NCBI GenBank assembly: GCA_029204225.1
Contig: CM055104.1
Span: forward strand, 27,271,253-27,335,252
DNA length: 64,000 nt
Direction of reading: 5' to 3'
Origin: Diphasiastrum complanatum
Lineage: Eukaryota; Streptophyta; Lycopodiopsida; Lycopodiales; Lycopodiaceae
In this document: piece after piece, positions 56,037 through 64,000 of the stretch
Layout: every line of letters starts with the position of its first letter
How positions within the stretch are numbered: the stretch's first letter is position 1
Position numbers and translations under genes: made by a program
The notes under the pieces: model-generated
What the model saw: the letters and a program-made list of their open reading frames with translations, nothing else
What the model was told of the DNA's origin: nothing
Databases searched by the model: none

Positions 56037-57768
56037 AAGAACCGTCTTGGTCCTCTAAGACAAAGTTTGGAAAAATCTTGCGAAGGACGCTGCCTCTTTC
56101 CCAAGTGGCATTCTCAACAGGCTGATCATTCCACTTAACCAGATATTCTCGGTATAGAGTATGACGAGTCTGCGTCTCTCTACTATCAAGAATCTCCTCT
56201 GGTTCATGTGGAGGTTGTCGAGGATCCAATGGGAGAACTAGAACACTGTCCCCTACCAGATTGTTTGATCTGGTTAAGGCTTTTTGTAACTGACTTACAT
56301 GAAAGACTGGAAAAACCTTACTGCTGTGTGGGAGTTCTAGTTCGTAGGTGACCTCGCCTAGTCTCCTACTGATGGTAAAGGGACCACAATACCTTGGAGA
56401 CAACTTAGCACACACTCCTGATTTGAGGGTTTTAGAGTCAACTGGGACTCTCAAGTAGACTTTCTCACCAGTGGAGAAGTGCACATCCCGTCTGTGTGGA
56501 TCTGCATAATGCCTGGCTCGATCCTGGGACTACCTAATGCTACGCTTAGCATGTTCTATCATCTGGTTTAGGTCCTCTAAAAAGTTTCTGGTTGCTTCAA
56601 CTTTTTCTTGTTTAAACCCTACAGCTGTGGGTGAGCGTGGCTGAAAACTGTACATCAGTATAAATGGGCTGTATCCCATAGCTGAATGTTTGGTACTATT
56701 GTAAGCAAACTCTAACATCGAGAGATACTCCTCCCAATTAGTCTACTTCTTGCTGATGTATGCACGAAGCATATCCTCCAGCACTTGATTTACCCTTTCT
56801 GTTTGACTGTCCATCTGTGGATGGTCGGTGGTGCTCAGTTTAGTATGGAGATGATGGAATACTGCCCTCCAAAAATTTCCAGTAAACTTACTGTCCCGGT
56901 CGCTGACTATGCCAGAAGGTAGATCGTACAATTTAAATAGCCCGTCTACAAACAACCTCGCTAACTCTGGAGCTCTAACAGTTGTTTTGGTCGGAATAAA
57001 ATGAGCCATTTTGGTCAGACGGTCAACTATGACCCATATAGCGTCATTACCCTTTTGGGTTTTAGGTAGGCCTACTATAAAATCCATGGAGATACTCTCC
57101 CATTTACCAGTTGGTATTTCTAAGGGATGCAACAAACCTCCTGTCTTTAAACGCTTTGTTTTATTTACTTGACATTTCTGGCAATTGGTTACATACTGGT
57201 GGACGTCCTTTTTCATACTGGGCCAGAAAAATTGCCTACCAAGAAACTCATAGATCTTCTGTATGCCTGGGTGTCCCACACTAGGATTGTCATGACATTC
57301 ATATAGGACCTGCTGCCTATAATCCTCTGAATTGGGGACACATACTCTATCTCTATAGAGCAAGTACTCATCCTGAATAGAATACTGTTTCCATTTGAAT
57401 CCTTGAGTGAACTGACCCTCAACCACTGGGGTCTGCTTGGGTAATACAGGCTCAAAATCCTCAACGTCATCTGACGACGTATACTCGGACTCATCATCAT
57501 CCTCAATGAAAGCTGCCGCATTCTTGGATGAACTGGCACTAGCCCCGAGAACTGGTTCTGAAGTCTGTAACTGTCTGTTCTGGACTGAGTTCCAGATAGT
57601 AGAGAAGAATGCATCATGCTGGCATTTTCCTCTCAAGGACTCGAATAACTCATTACAAATCTGAGTAAAACTCAGCTTGTTTATCATAGACATTCTGCTA
57701 AGGGCATCTGCTACTGTATTGAATTTTCCACGTTTATATCTGATAGACATGTCAAATTCTTGCATCAA
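56035..57768 (-). pseudogene. chromovirus RNase H end, integrase and chromodomain
   Basis: The 341-codon frame from 57768 starts in the RNase H tail (MMQEFDMSIRYKRG, NTVADALSRM). After a variable acidic linker come the integrase HHCC zinc finger (HDNPSVGHPGIQKIY...CQKC) and core: ISMDFIVGLPKTQKG, SGIVSDRDSKFTGNFW, TERVNQVLEDMLRAY. Catalytic D, D and E are all present. A TAG at 56743 and a second stop near 56530 split the rest. The final frame (56484-56035) has YCGPFTISRRLG, HPVFHVSQL-like FPVFHVSQLQKAL and a chromodomain LYREYLVKWNDQPVENATWE. Apart from two stops the coding is well preserved. Confidence 0.92.
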
Positions 57769-59027
57769 ATCTGCCCAACGAGCTTTCCGACCTCTAAGCT
57801 CAGGTTGATTGCAAAGGTATCTGAGATCTCATGGTCTATCAGGACCTCAAAGTTGGCACCATACAAATAATGCCTCCAAGTCTTAAGGGCATGGACTATA
57901 GAAAAGAGTTCCTTTTCATAGGCACTGTACCTAGTCTGAACTGGCTCGAGTTTTTTAATCTCGGATGCAACTGGTCGTCCACCCTGAGTTAGCACAGCAC
58001 CTACTGCAAAGTCGCTAGCATCTATTTTGACCACAAATGGCTGATTGGGGTTGACGACTTTTAAAACCGGTGCTGTAGCTAAGGCTGTTTTAAGAGCATC
58101 AAAGCTCTCCTGTTGTGCGGACTCCCAAATGAACTCCTTTCCCTTCCCCTTAAGAAGATTTGTCATAGGAACTGCTATCTGAGCATATTCCTTGACAAAT
58201 CGTCTGTAATATCCCACCAAACCAAGAAAGATCTGAAGTTCCAAAATATTCTGAGGTCTCAGCCAACTGAGTATGGCTTTAATCTTATTTGGGTCCATCT
58301 TAATCCCATCTGAAGAGATAATGTGACCCAAATATGCTACTTCTTCAATGAAGAATTCACACTTGGATTGTTTAGCATAAAGCTTGTGCTTTCTGAGCAG
58401 TCGAAACACCTTTCTGAGGTGTTTTAGATGCTCCTTCCTCGTTTTGCTGTAGACGAGGATGTCATCTAAAAATACGACTACAAACTTACTCAAGTATGGT
58501 CTGAGGACACTGTTTATCAAGGTCATAAAGGTAGCTGGAGCATTTGTGAGCCCAAATGGCATCACCTTAAACTCATAATGACTGTGACGAGTCCTAAAAG
58601 CTGTTTTCAAGACATCTTCCAATTTTATACGGACTTGATGATATCCCGATCTGAGGTCTATTTTGCTGAAAAACTTAGCCCCGTCGAGTTGGTCAAACAA
58701 CTCGTCTGCCCGAGGCATAGGGTATTTATTCTTAATTGTGACTTTATTGAGGGCTCTGTAATCTATGCAAAGACGCATAGACCCCTCTTTCTTTTTCACC
58801 AATAGGACTGGTGAGGCCCATGGTGAACTACTGGTCTGAATTTGGCCTTTCCCAAGATAATCTGTTAACTGCCTAGTTATTTCTTCATCCTTTGTTCGGC
58901 TGACCCGATACGGAGGTTTAGAAACATGTGCTATACCTGGTACTAGGTTTATTACATGATCTACCTCTCTGCTAGGTGGTAAACCATGTGGCAAATCTTT
59001 AGAAAAAACATCTTTAAATTTAGACAA
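57769..59027 (-). pseudogene. chromovirus reverse transcriptase and RNase H
   Basis: A 420-codon frame carries the full [58 protein letters not shown] (motif A), [26 protein letters not shown] (motif C), [13 protein letters not shown]. RNase H begins [17 protein letters not shown] and [20 protein letters not shown]. Near 57830 a one-base indel diverts the frame at DHEIS, where the partner frame reads [16 protein letters not shown]. Except for this shift the domain is intact, so it is the best-preserved pol in the window. Confidence 0.93.
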
Positions 59028-59035
59028 TAAAGTTT

Positions 59036-59528
59036 CTAATTTATTGATTTTCTGCTGAATAGAACTGGAAATAGAAACTTCAGGAATAAACTAAAAGTCA
59101 CATAAGAATACTTGATGGTCTTCGTCTCCATTAGCTGATAGAGCTTTGAACTGCAGACCATAGGGCTGTTGGGAACATCATGCTCCCCATGCAACTGGAT
59201 CTCTCGGCCTTTATGCTGAAAGCTGAGGGTGTTCTCCTGATAGTTTCTGTGGAGGGAAGGTCCTAAACTGTAGAGCCAATCTCTCCCGAGAACAATGTCT
59301 GTTCGATCCAGGTGCATTATCTGAAAGTTTATTTCATCTTGGTACCCCTGAATACCAAGATTTAACCTACTTACCATAGTTTCTCATATTTTTTTATCTT
59401 CACCCTTAGCTAATGAAACTATGTACCTATGCTGACTAGGTACTTCTGGTAGTTTAAGCATTTTAACCAAGGTGTAGTTGATGAAATTATGGGTTGCCCC
59501 ATCATCAACCATAACTCTTATTGACTGG
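59036..59528 (-). pseudogene. chromovirus protease
   Basis: The minus strand reads RVMVDDGATHNFINYTLV, HRYIVSLAKGEDK, a stop at about 59388, then MVSRLNLGIQGYQDEINFQI and TDIVLGRDWLYSLG. This is the retropepsin fold with the flap end ILGRDWL. The active-site DSG is DDG (about 59496-59510). The N-terminus and all of Gag are missing: the sequence turns into a (GA)n microsatellite at 59530. Confidence 0.85.

Positions 59529-59529
<1 letters not shown>

Positions 59530-59608
<79 letters not shown>
59530..59608 (+). repeat. (GA)n microsatellite, 79 bp
   Basis: An uninterrupted run of about 39 GA units replaces the chromovirus gag side of the protease. Beyond it the sequence is unrelated. Confidence 0.99.
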
Positions 59609-59610
<2 letters not shown>

Positions 59611-60692
59611 CATATTTACATAGTGTACTAGTGCTCAGGAATTGAGACGAACTCGAATGATTTGTGTTCTGAGGACTTGAATTTTAATGAGTCAAATTTT
59701 GGTGAGTTGGAGTGATGCTTAATCCCAACAAACCTACTGTTAATACTTCCATGATTCCACAATTGTACCTTGACCATATAGAAGCTCAAAGGCAATACCA
59801 TGAATTTCGAGATGAGTTTGATAGAGCTGAAGCTACGATTTCTACTCCGCCATCTGCTAAGTTACCTACGCAGGGGCAACCACCACAAGAAATAGAGGTT
59901 TTTTCCGATCTCTTAAAAGCTCAAATCACCATGCCCTTCTACACGGTCGTCAAGTTTTCCAAACCTCTGCGGAGTGCCATACTACAAAGCTCCCAGCAGT
60001 CTGATGTACCAGATGGTGTTCGACCACCTCAGCTATTCGGCATTCGCCACATCAAACATTTCGTCGACTTTGACTTTCGACCACTCAGCCATTCTGCCAC
60101 ATTGACTATATGCCACTTCAAAATTTTCTATTCGGTCACGACAACTATTCGGCAACTTTGTCTGTTTCAAGCTCATAATTGTTTCGAGCTCATAGCTAGT
60201 CATCTATCACTCTCAAGTCAAGTCGATCAAAAGGTGGATCAATTGCACTATCGTCACGATCGGGCATGGTCTCCAACAAACTCGGATACTGTTCGAAAGC
60301 AACTAACAACAACACAGGGGATTAATCTAATTTTCAATATACAGATTAACCATTCGTTGAATCAGTGATTGAACATCCAGAGTGCAGTTGTTTTGTTCTT
60401 TCTCTCTGTTACTACAGAGTATTATCTTAGAAAAAATACGACTATGTCTACATTCAAACTTTTATCATTTGCAACTAATGAATATTTGTTCTATAATTCG
60501 AGTCGTGTATGTTCTGATTGAATGCTTACTTTATTCATGTTCAGATTGATTCAAACCTGCAGATATATTATTCATATATTAAACTATTCCTGGGATAGCT
60601 TAAGTCAAATTTGTTGTTCTAATCACCTAGACGCTTTACGCTTCTACACATAAAATCTAAATTTATAACTCATTGAATTCATGCATAGCTAT
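59609..60692. other. unassigned, includes a doubtful 218-codon frame
   Basis: The plus-strand frame 59712-60368 (MMLNPNKPTVNTSMIPQLYL) is open but the second half consists of repeated TTCG(A/G)CCAC-type strings and looks non-coding. TGTACCAGATGG (60004) to GTTACTACA (60413) could be an LTR, given the late TTGTTCTTTCTCTCTG, but there is no primer site or second copy. Confidence 0.35.
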
Positions 60693-62137
60693 GGAATTGA
60701 TGTTTGTTGCAAGCACTTGTGCACTTTGGTAAGTGTTTAAATGTGAGCTCTTTATGCATCTAAAATTCACATCCTTACACTTTGAGAGTCAGACTTTACA
60801 CCAAAGCTCCTTCCATTGAAAAAAAACATGAGTTGAGCTCAATTTCCAAAAATTGCCACCTATGATGATGGTGGTAAGGTACTACATTGCCTTTCACCCT
60901 GAGAGCCATCCTCCATAACAATGTTCATATGGCGTGTTCGCAGCAGCTGCTGCTGCTGCAGAAGAAGAACAACAGGGAGAACCAGTGAAGCTATCATTCT
61001 TCTTATACAGATTGCTGCCGACGCCATCCGGAAGCGAATTCAATATTGGCAGCTGCATGATACTGTTCAAAGAAGTTTGAAGGCGGTGTTTTGCTTTAGC
61101 GAGGTTTGATATTGTGGTTGCCTCGGCATCCCTTATTTCATCACAAGCTCCAGTGATGAGATTAATGATGTATGTCTTACCAACAGTATGCTTACATCTC
61201 TTGCTCTCTGCGTCGCTGCTGCTCCAGCTGCCACTCTTACTGCGTTTCAAGTTCTTGCAGTTTTTTAAGTTGGATGTAACTGCATGCAGTTTAAATAAAT
61301 TAGAAGAATCCCCTTTTGGGATTTTGGCGGAGAGTAATTCTGATCTCAAGGAAGCGTGTCCCTTATTGCCACCAATATCCACATTGCAGCTGCATTCTGT
61401 GCTAGACTCCTTATCATCTTTCTGCCCTGATGTAGCCGTACCGCGAAAAGCCAATTCGTCCAAGAAATTCGTCTTCTCTGCATTGCACCTTGATATTTTG
61501 GATGCGGGATCTAAAACCAGGTGATGTGGAACCCTTTTCTTTTCCGGACCGAGAACACTATCAGCTTTGTGGACAGGCCGGCCTCTGAGGCTACCATCCA
61601 TATTGCAGCTACATTCATCAGGAGGATTTGTGTCATTTTTGCCATTGAAAATCAGTTGTGTATAAGAAAAACTGCTATTGCCTTTTGGTGACAATCCAGA
61701 TGAGCTCTGACTTTCATGCAATCGAGCTTGAAGATTGAAGTCCACCAGCTCTGCATGCGAACCTCTAGGGTTTTCCTGTTTTCCTGTTGCATGCTTTTGC
61801 TTCACACACACCTCCTGATCGCAGTCAGGACAAGGGGCTTTGCCAGACATATTCTCAATCATGCTAAACTCTTGCTCTTTAACCTGTCCGACAATCATAG
61901 GATCTGAATTTTTCTTGAGTACTGTTGACACATCAATTTGCATGATGGGTGTGGATGTGGATGTACACATGATTGCAGTGCTTCTTCTTGATAAGAGTAT
62001 ATTGTCTATCTGTCTGTACCGATATAGAGAGAAGCAGCAGGCGAAGTGAGCTGATTACTTACCCACCAACAGGCAGACTTGTATTCCTGCCACCTGAAAT
62101 AAAGTTTCATCCGCTTGACTCCAGCAGCAGCAGGAGG
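60693..62137 (-). repeat. segmental duplication copy 2 (partner 17041-18827)
   Basis: This copy has the same orientation as copy 1, 43.3 kb away. It contains the intact reading frame plus shared flanks. Upstream homology stops where GACTCCAGCAGCAGCAGGAGGA continues into unrelated purine-rich sequence. Confidence 0.85.
60894..61970 (-). CDS. unrecognised 358-residue protein, intact copy
   Basis: An uninterrupted frame runs from ATG 61970 (MCTSTSTPIMQIDVSTVLKK) to a stop at 60894. Visible features are CPDC...C at residues 47-55; two spaced ECSCN(M/V)D motifs at 119-125 and 192-198 within a weak internal repeat; a basic Ser-rich stretch at 235-262 (NLKRSKSGSWSS, SKRCKH) that could be a nuclear signal; a poly-Ala run at 338-344 from GCT repeats; and a C-terminus PYEHCYGGWLSG. 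No domain family is recognised, and no signal peptide or membrane segment is seen. The upstream region carries a TGG-GTAAGT donor-like site near 62061. It survives intact while its duplicate at 17-18.7 kb has a frameshift and stop, which hints at constraint but does not prove it. Confidence 0.6.
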   Translation of the reverse strand: MCTSTSTPIMQIDVSTVLKKNSDPMIVGQVKEQEFSMIENMSGKAPCPDCDQEVCVKQKHATGKQENPRGSHAELVDFNLQARLHESQSSSGLSPKGNSSFSYTQLIFNGKNDTNPPDECSCNMDGSLRGRPVHKADSVLGPEKKRVPHHLVLDPASKISRCNAEKTNFLDELAFRGTATSGQKDDKESSTECSCNVDIGGNKGHASLRSELLSAKIPKGDSSNLFKLHAVTSNLKNCKNLKRSKSGSWSSSDAESKRCKHTVGKTYIINLITGACDEIRDAEATTISNLAKAKHRLQTSLNSIMQLPILNSLPDGVGSNLYKKNDSFTGSPCCSSSAAAAAAANTPYEHCYGGWLSG

Positions 62138-62570
62138 AGAAAAAATGGATGGCTACTTAAAGAAATGTATCTGATGACGATGATGATATGGCTTGGTGAG
62201 GGAGGGTGTGCTCTCCTCTTTGTCTTTGGCTTGCTCCAAACGATATTCAGCTCCGCTCCGATTCCCGACGATGATGAGGCGAGGCGAGGCGAGGCGAGGC
62301 GAGAGGAGAGCAGAGGAGTGAGGCAACGCGAAGCAAAGCAGAGCAGATGTGAGAAATAAAATGAGCACGAGTATTTTATTTGAGTTACATTACATAATAT
62401 TAAACCACGTGCGAATTGAAAAGCGCGAGCAATTTTGAGATTTAAGTTTTTTTTTTTTTAATAATAAAATAGCTTCCAAACATCTAATTCATACATTTCA
62501 CCAACTAATATTTGGCCTCAAACTAAAATTCAACTCAATATCAAATGGTGATGACAATTTAGTTTCCCTT
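61971..62570 (-). other. upstream region of the 358-codon gene
   Basis: Positions 61971-62137 are shared with copy 1. In both, a minus-strand ATG opens MKLYFRWQEYKSACWW and ends at a donor-like GTAAGT near 62061, a candidate first exon. Further upstream are (GAGGC)n at 62276-62302 and a pyrimidine/GAG-rich stretch as in plant 5' untranslated leaders. No TATA box was identified with confidence. Confidence 0.4.
62276..62302 (+). repeat. (GAGGC)n pentanucleotide microsatellite
   Basis: About five uninterrupted GAGGC units occur within a GA-rich block upstream of the 358-codon gene. Confidence 0.9.
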
Positions 62571-63263
62571 TGTGAAAGTACTGTACTTTTGAACCATAAA
62601 TGGATCTACACAAGATCCACAAGAGTGATTGGATGCTTTCTTAACAGTCTATTGCAAAAACTAGACACAAAAAATTGATCTAGAATAACAATTTTACATT
62701 CAACTTTGTAAGAACAATAAGAAAGCATTGCTCATTGATGAAATCCCAGTCCACACGTGTGAACCATAGCCTGATGTACGACCAGAAGACAGAGAATGAG
62801 GGCAATATCACTTTGGTAGCATTTAGAACATAAACACTCAATACAAACGTGTAGTAGCTCGGGATTTGCCAATGAGCTCCAAAAGTTTTGTAAGTCCTCA
62901 CTATGGGAGGATGGAATACATACCAAAAGCCTCCTCCTTTGTAAAGTTAGGCCCTGAATTTCCAGCACTTAATAAGGAATTTAACTTGGATTTCTTGCTC
63001 TAATTTGCCACTCTAGCCTCATTCCTAGGGTCATGCCAAGTAGGTGGCTAGTTGGTCAATTTTCATCATAAATCTAGGATGTAGGTCCTATAAAGTAGGA
63101 ATCACTACAAAATTGACTTCACCAACACTTTGTACTTGATCTAACCTAAAATAGGGTAGGTTTCCCACGTGGCTCCATGGCCTCACACGTGTGGGACCCA
63201 CTTATGTACATAATTTACATTATTCTACATGGCTAGATTTGCCAACATTAGCAATTTCTCACA
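62571..63263 (-). mobile_element. copia 3' LTR (693 bp)
   Basis: The plus strand begins TGTGAAAGTACTGTAC at 62571 and ends TTTCTCACA at 63263 (TGTGA/TCACA termini). The right end is fixed by the polypurine tract at 63264. The shortened LTR at 31986-32258 is the same family. The outside flank is CCCTT; the other LTR and TSD copy would lie beyond 64000. Confidence 0.85.
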
Positions 63264-63274
63264 CTCCTCCTCAA
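63264..63274 (-). other. copia polypurine tract
   Basis: The minus strand reads TTGAGGAGGAG directly before the LTR TG. It matches the tract at 8469-8478 in form. Confidence 0.85.
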
Positions 63275-63690
63275 ATCTATCCTTGGAAATTATGATACTT
63301 TTATCAATTACTCCAATTGAAGATCTTAGCTTAACAAATGAATCCTTAGGCAAGGATTTAGTGAATAGATCAGCTAAGCAATTCGATGAAGACACATGTT
63401 GGAGCTTGATCTCTTTGGCTTGCACTGTCTCCCTCACAAAATGATGAGCAATCTCGATGTGCTTGCTCCTTGCATGGAATGTTAGGATTAGTAGCAAGTG
63501 ATTGGGCTGATTGGTTCACAATAGATGATAGGCATCTCCTCAATGACATGAAGCTCCACCAATAGCCTCTTGAGCTATACGACCTCCTTGCATGTTGATG
63601 TCAAGGCCTTATACTCGGATTCTATGGAAGATAAGGAAATTGTATCTTGCTTTTTGGAACGCCATGATACTCTTCCATCATACAAGAACA
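63275..63690 (-). pseudogene. Ty1/copia RNase H
   Basis: The minus strand reads SKKQDTISLSS, ESEYKALTSTCKEVV, a stop and LKRLLVELHVIEEMPIIYC. A frameshift near 63500 leads into FHARSKHIEIAHHFVRETVQ and ADLFTKSLPKDSFVKLRSSI. This is the copia RNase H with its conserved E (SEYKA) and HIEI-H segment, and the element 3' end follows directly. Confidence 0.85.
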
Positions 63691-64000
63691 AAGAATGATA
63701 TCATCTACATAGATGAGAAGTATAATTACAAAGTTATCTACAAACTTATAATACAGAGAAGGGTCATATTCACTTAAACAAAATCCGAGTGATATGAGAT
63801 AGGAGTTGAGCCTTGCATACCAAGACCTTGTTGCCTGTTTCAGTCCATACAGACTTTTGAACAAAAGACAAACTTTTGATTCATAACCTTCCTTCACAAA
63901 ACCTGGAGGTTGCTCCATATAAATCTCCTCCTCAAGGTAACCATTGAGAAATGCATTAGAAACATCAAGCTGGAACATACTCCATTTGTGAAAATATGCA
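63691..64000 (-). pseudogene. Ty1/copia reverse transcriptase, partial at window end
   Basis: The frame is open through the window edge: SMFQLDVSNAFLNGYLEEEI (motif A), QPPGFVKEGYESKVCLLFKS, YGLKQATRSWYARLNSYLIS, LSEYDPSLYYKFVDNF, ILLIYVDDIIL (motif C). Immediately after YVDD the sequence jumps into RNase H (WRSKKQ-like, out of frame), so roughly 200-250 codons of thumb and connection are deleted. The remaining N-terminal part lies beyond the window. Confidence 0.9.

Noticed and set aside
59712-60368. 218-codon plus-strand ORF as a host gene
   Set aside because: The first half is weakly protein-like, but the second half is built of TTCGNCCAC repeats and may be LTR. No family is recognised, so it is left unassigned.

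Overview
The window reads as repeat-rich nuclear DNA of a land plant with a large genome. Nearly all recognisable coding sequence is LTR-retrotransposon: Ty1/copia (integrase before reverse transcriptase), Ty3/gypsy chromoviruses (integrase last, then a chromodomain) and an Athila/Tat-like gypsy with an Asp-tRNA-like primer site. Primer-binding sites complementary to initiator-Met tRNA recur, long dinucleotide microsatellites are common, and there is no bacterial-style operon or ribosome-binding-site organisation. I cannot name the species.

Layout. 1-9.2 kb: an Athila-like LTR fragment joined to a broken copia pol (+), an AT-rich spacer with a 230-bp duplication, a copia 5' half in reverse (LTR 6550-7188, PBS, gag, protease) and a second copia 3' end (+) with its LTR. 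9.2-16.6 kb: reversed gypsy pol, a reversed copia 5' half (LTR 15704-16251) and a second gypsy fragment. 16.6-16.85 kb: two tRNA-derived SINE-like units in exact 100-bp tandem, sharing three copies of a 14-bp target site. 17.0-18.8 kb: a decayed copy of an unrecognised host-type gene whose intact 358-codon copy lies at 60.9-62.0 kb. 19-32.5 kb: microsatellites, a copia LTR, a plus-strand gypsy chromovirus (23.7-26.6 kb), twin perfect hairpins and copia scraps. 32.7-41.6 kb: a gypsy LTR, a gypsy gag with an internal tandem duplication, a large dispersed LTR-like repeat and the Athila-like gag with its LTR. 42.9-48.1 kb: a structurally complete LTR element with a perfect TCGTT target duplication that encodes only Gag and protease. 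48-64 kb: a second copy of the dispersed repeat, a Gag-like remnant, a copia RNase H joined to a reversed chromovirus, the intact gene, and a copia 3' end running off the window.

The most interesting parts are the 42.9-48.1 kb element and the duplicated gene. The element has two 920-bp LTRs, PBS, polypurine tract and TSD but no reverse transcriptase or integrase. It would need enzymes in trans, which matches the plant TR-GAG class. Its leader carries five spaced copies of a GTGCT...AGCAC hairpin motif that could be a Gag-recognition or packaging array (inference), and its Gag-protease ends in a 50-residue tandem repeat where reverse transcriptase would normally begin.

Most other elements are truncated, frameshifted or nested and look inactive. 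All coordinates, repeat alignments and mismatch counts were made by eye and could be off by a few bases, especially at decayed boundaries.
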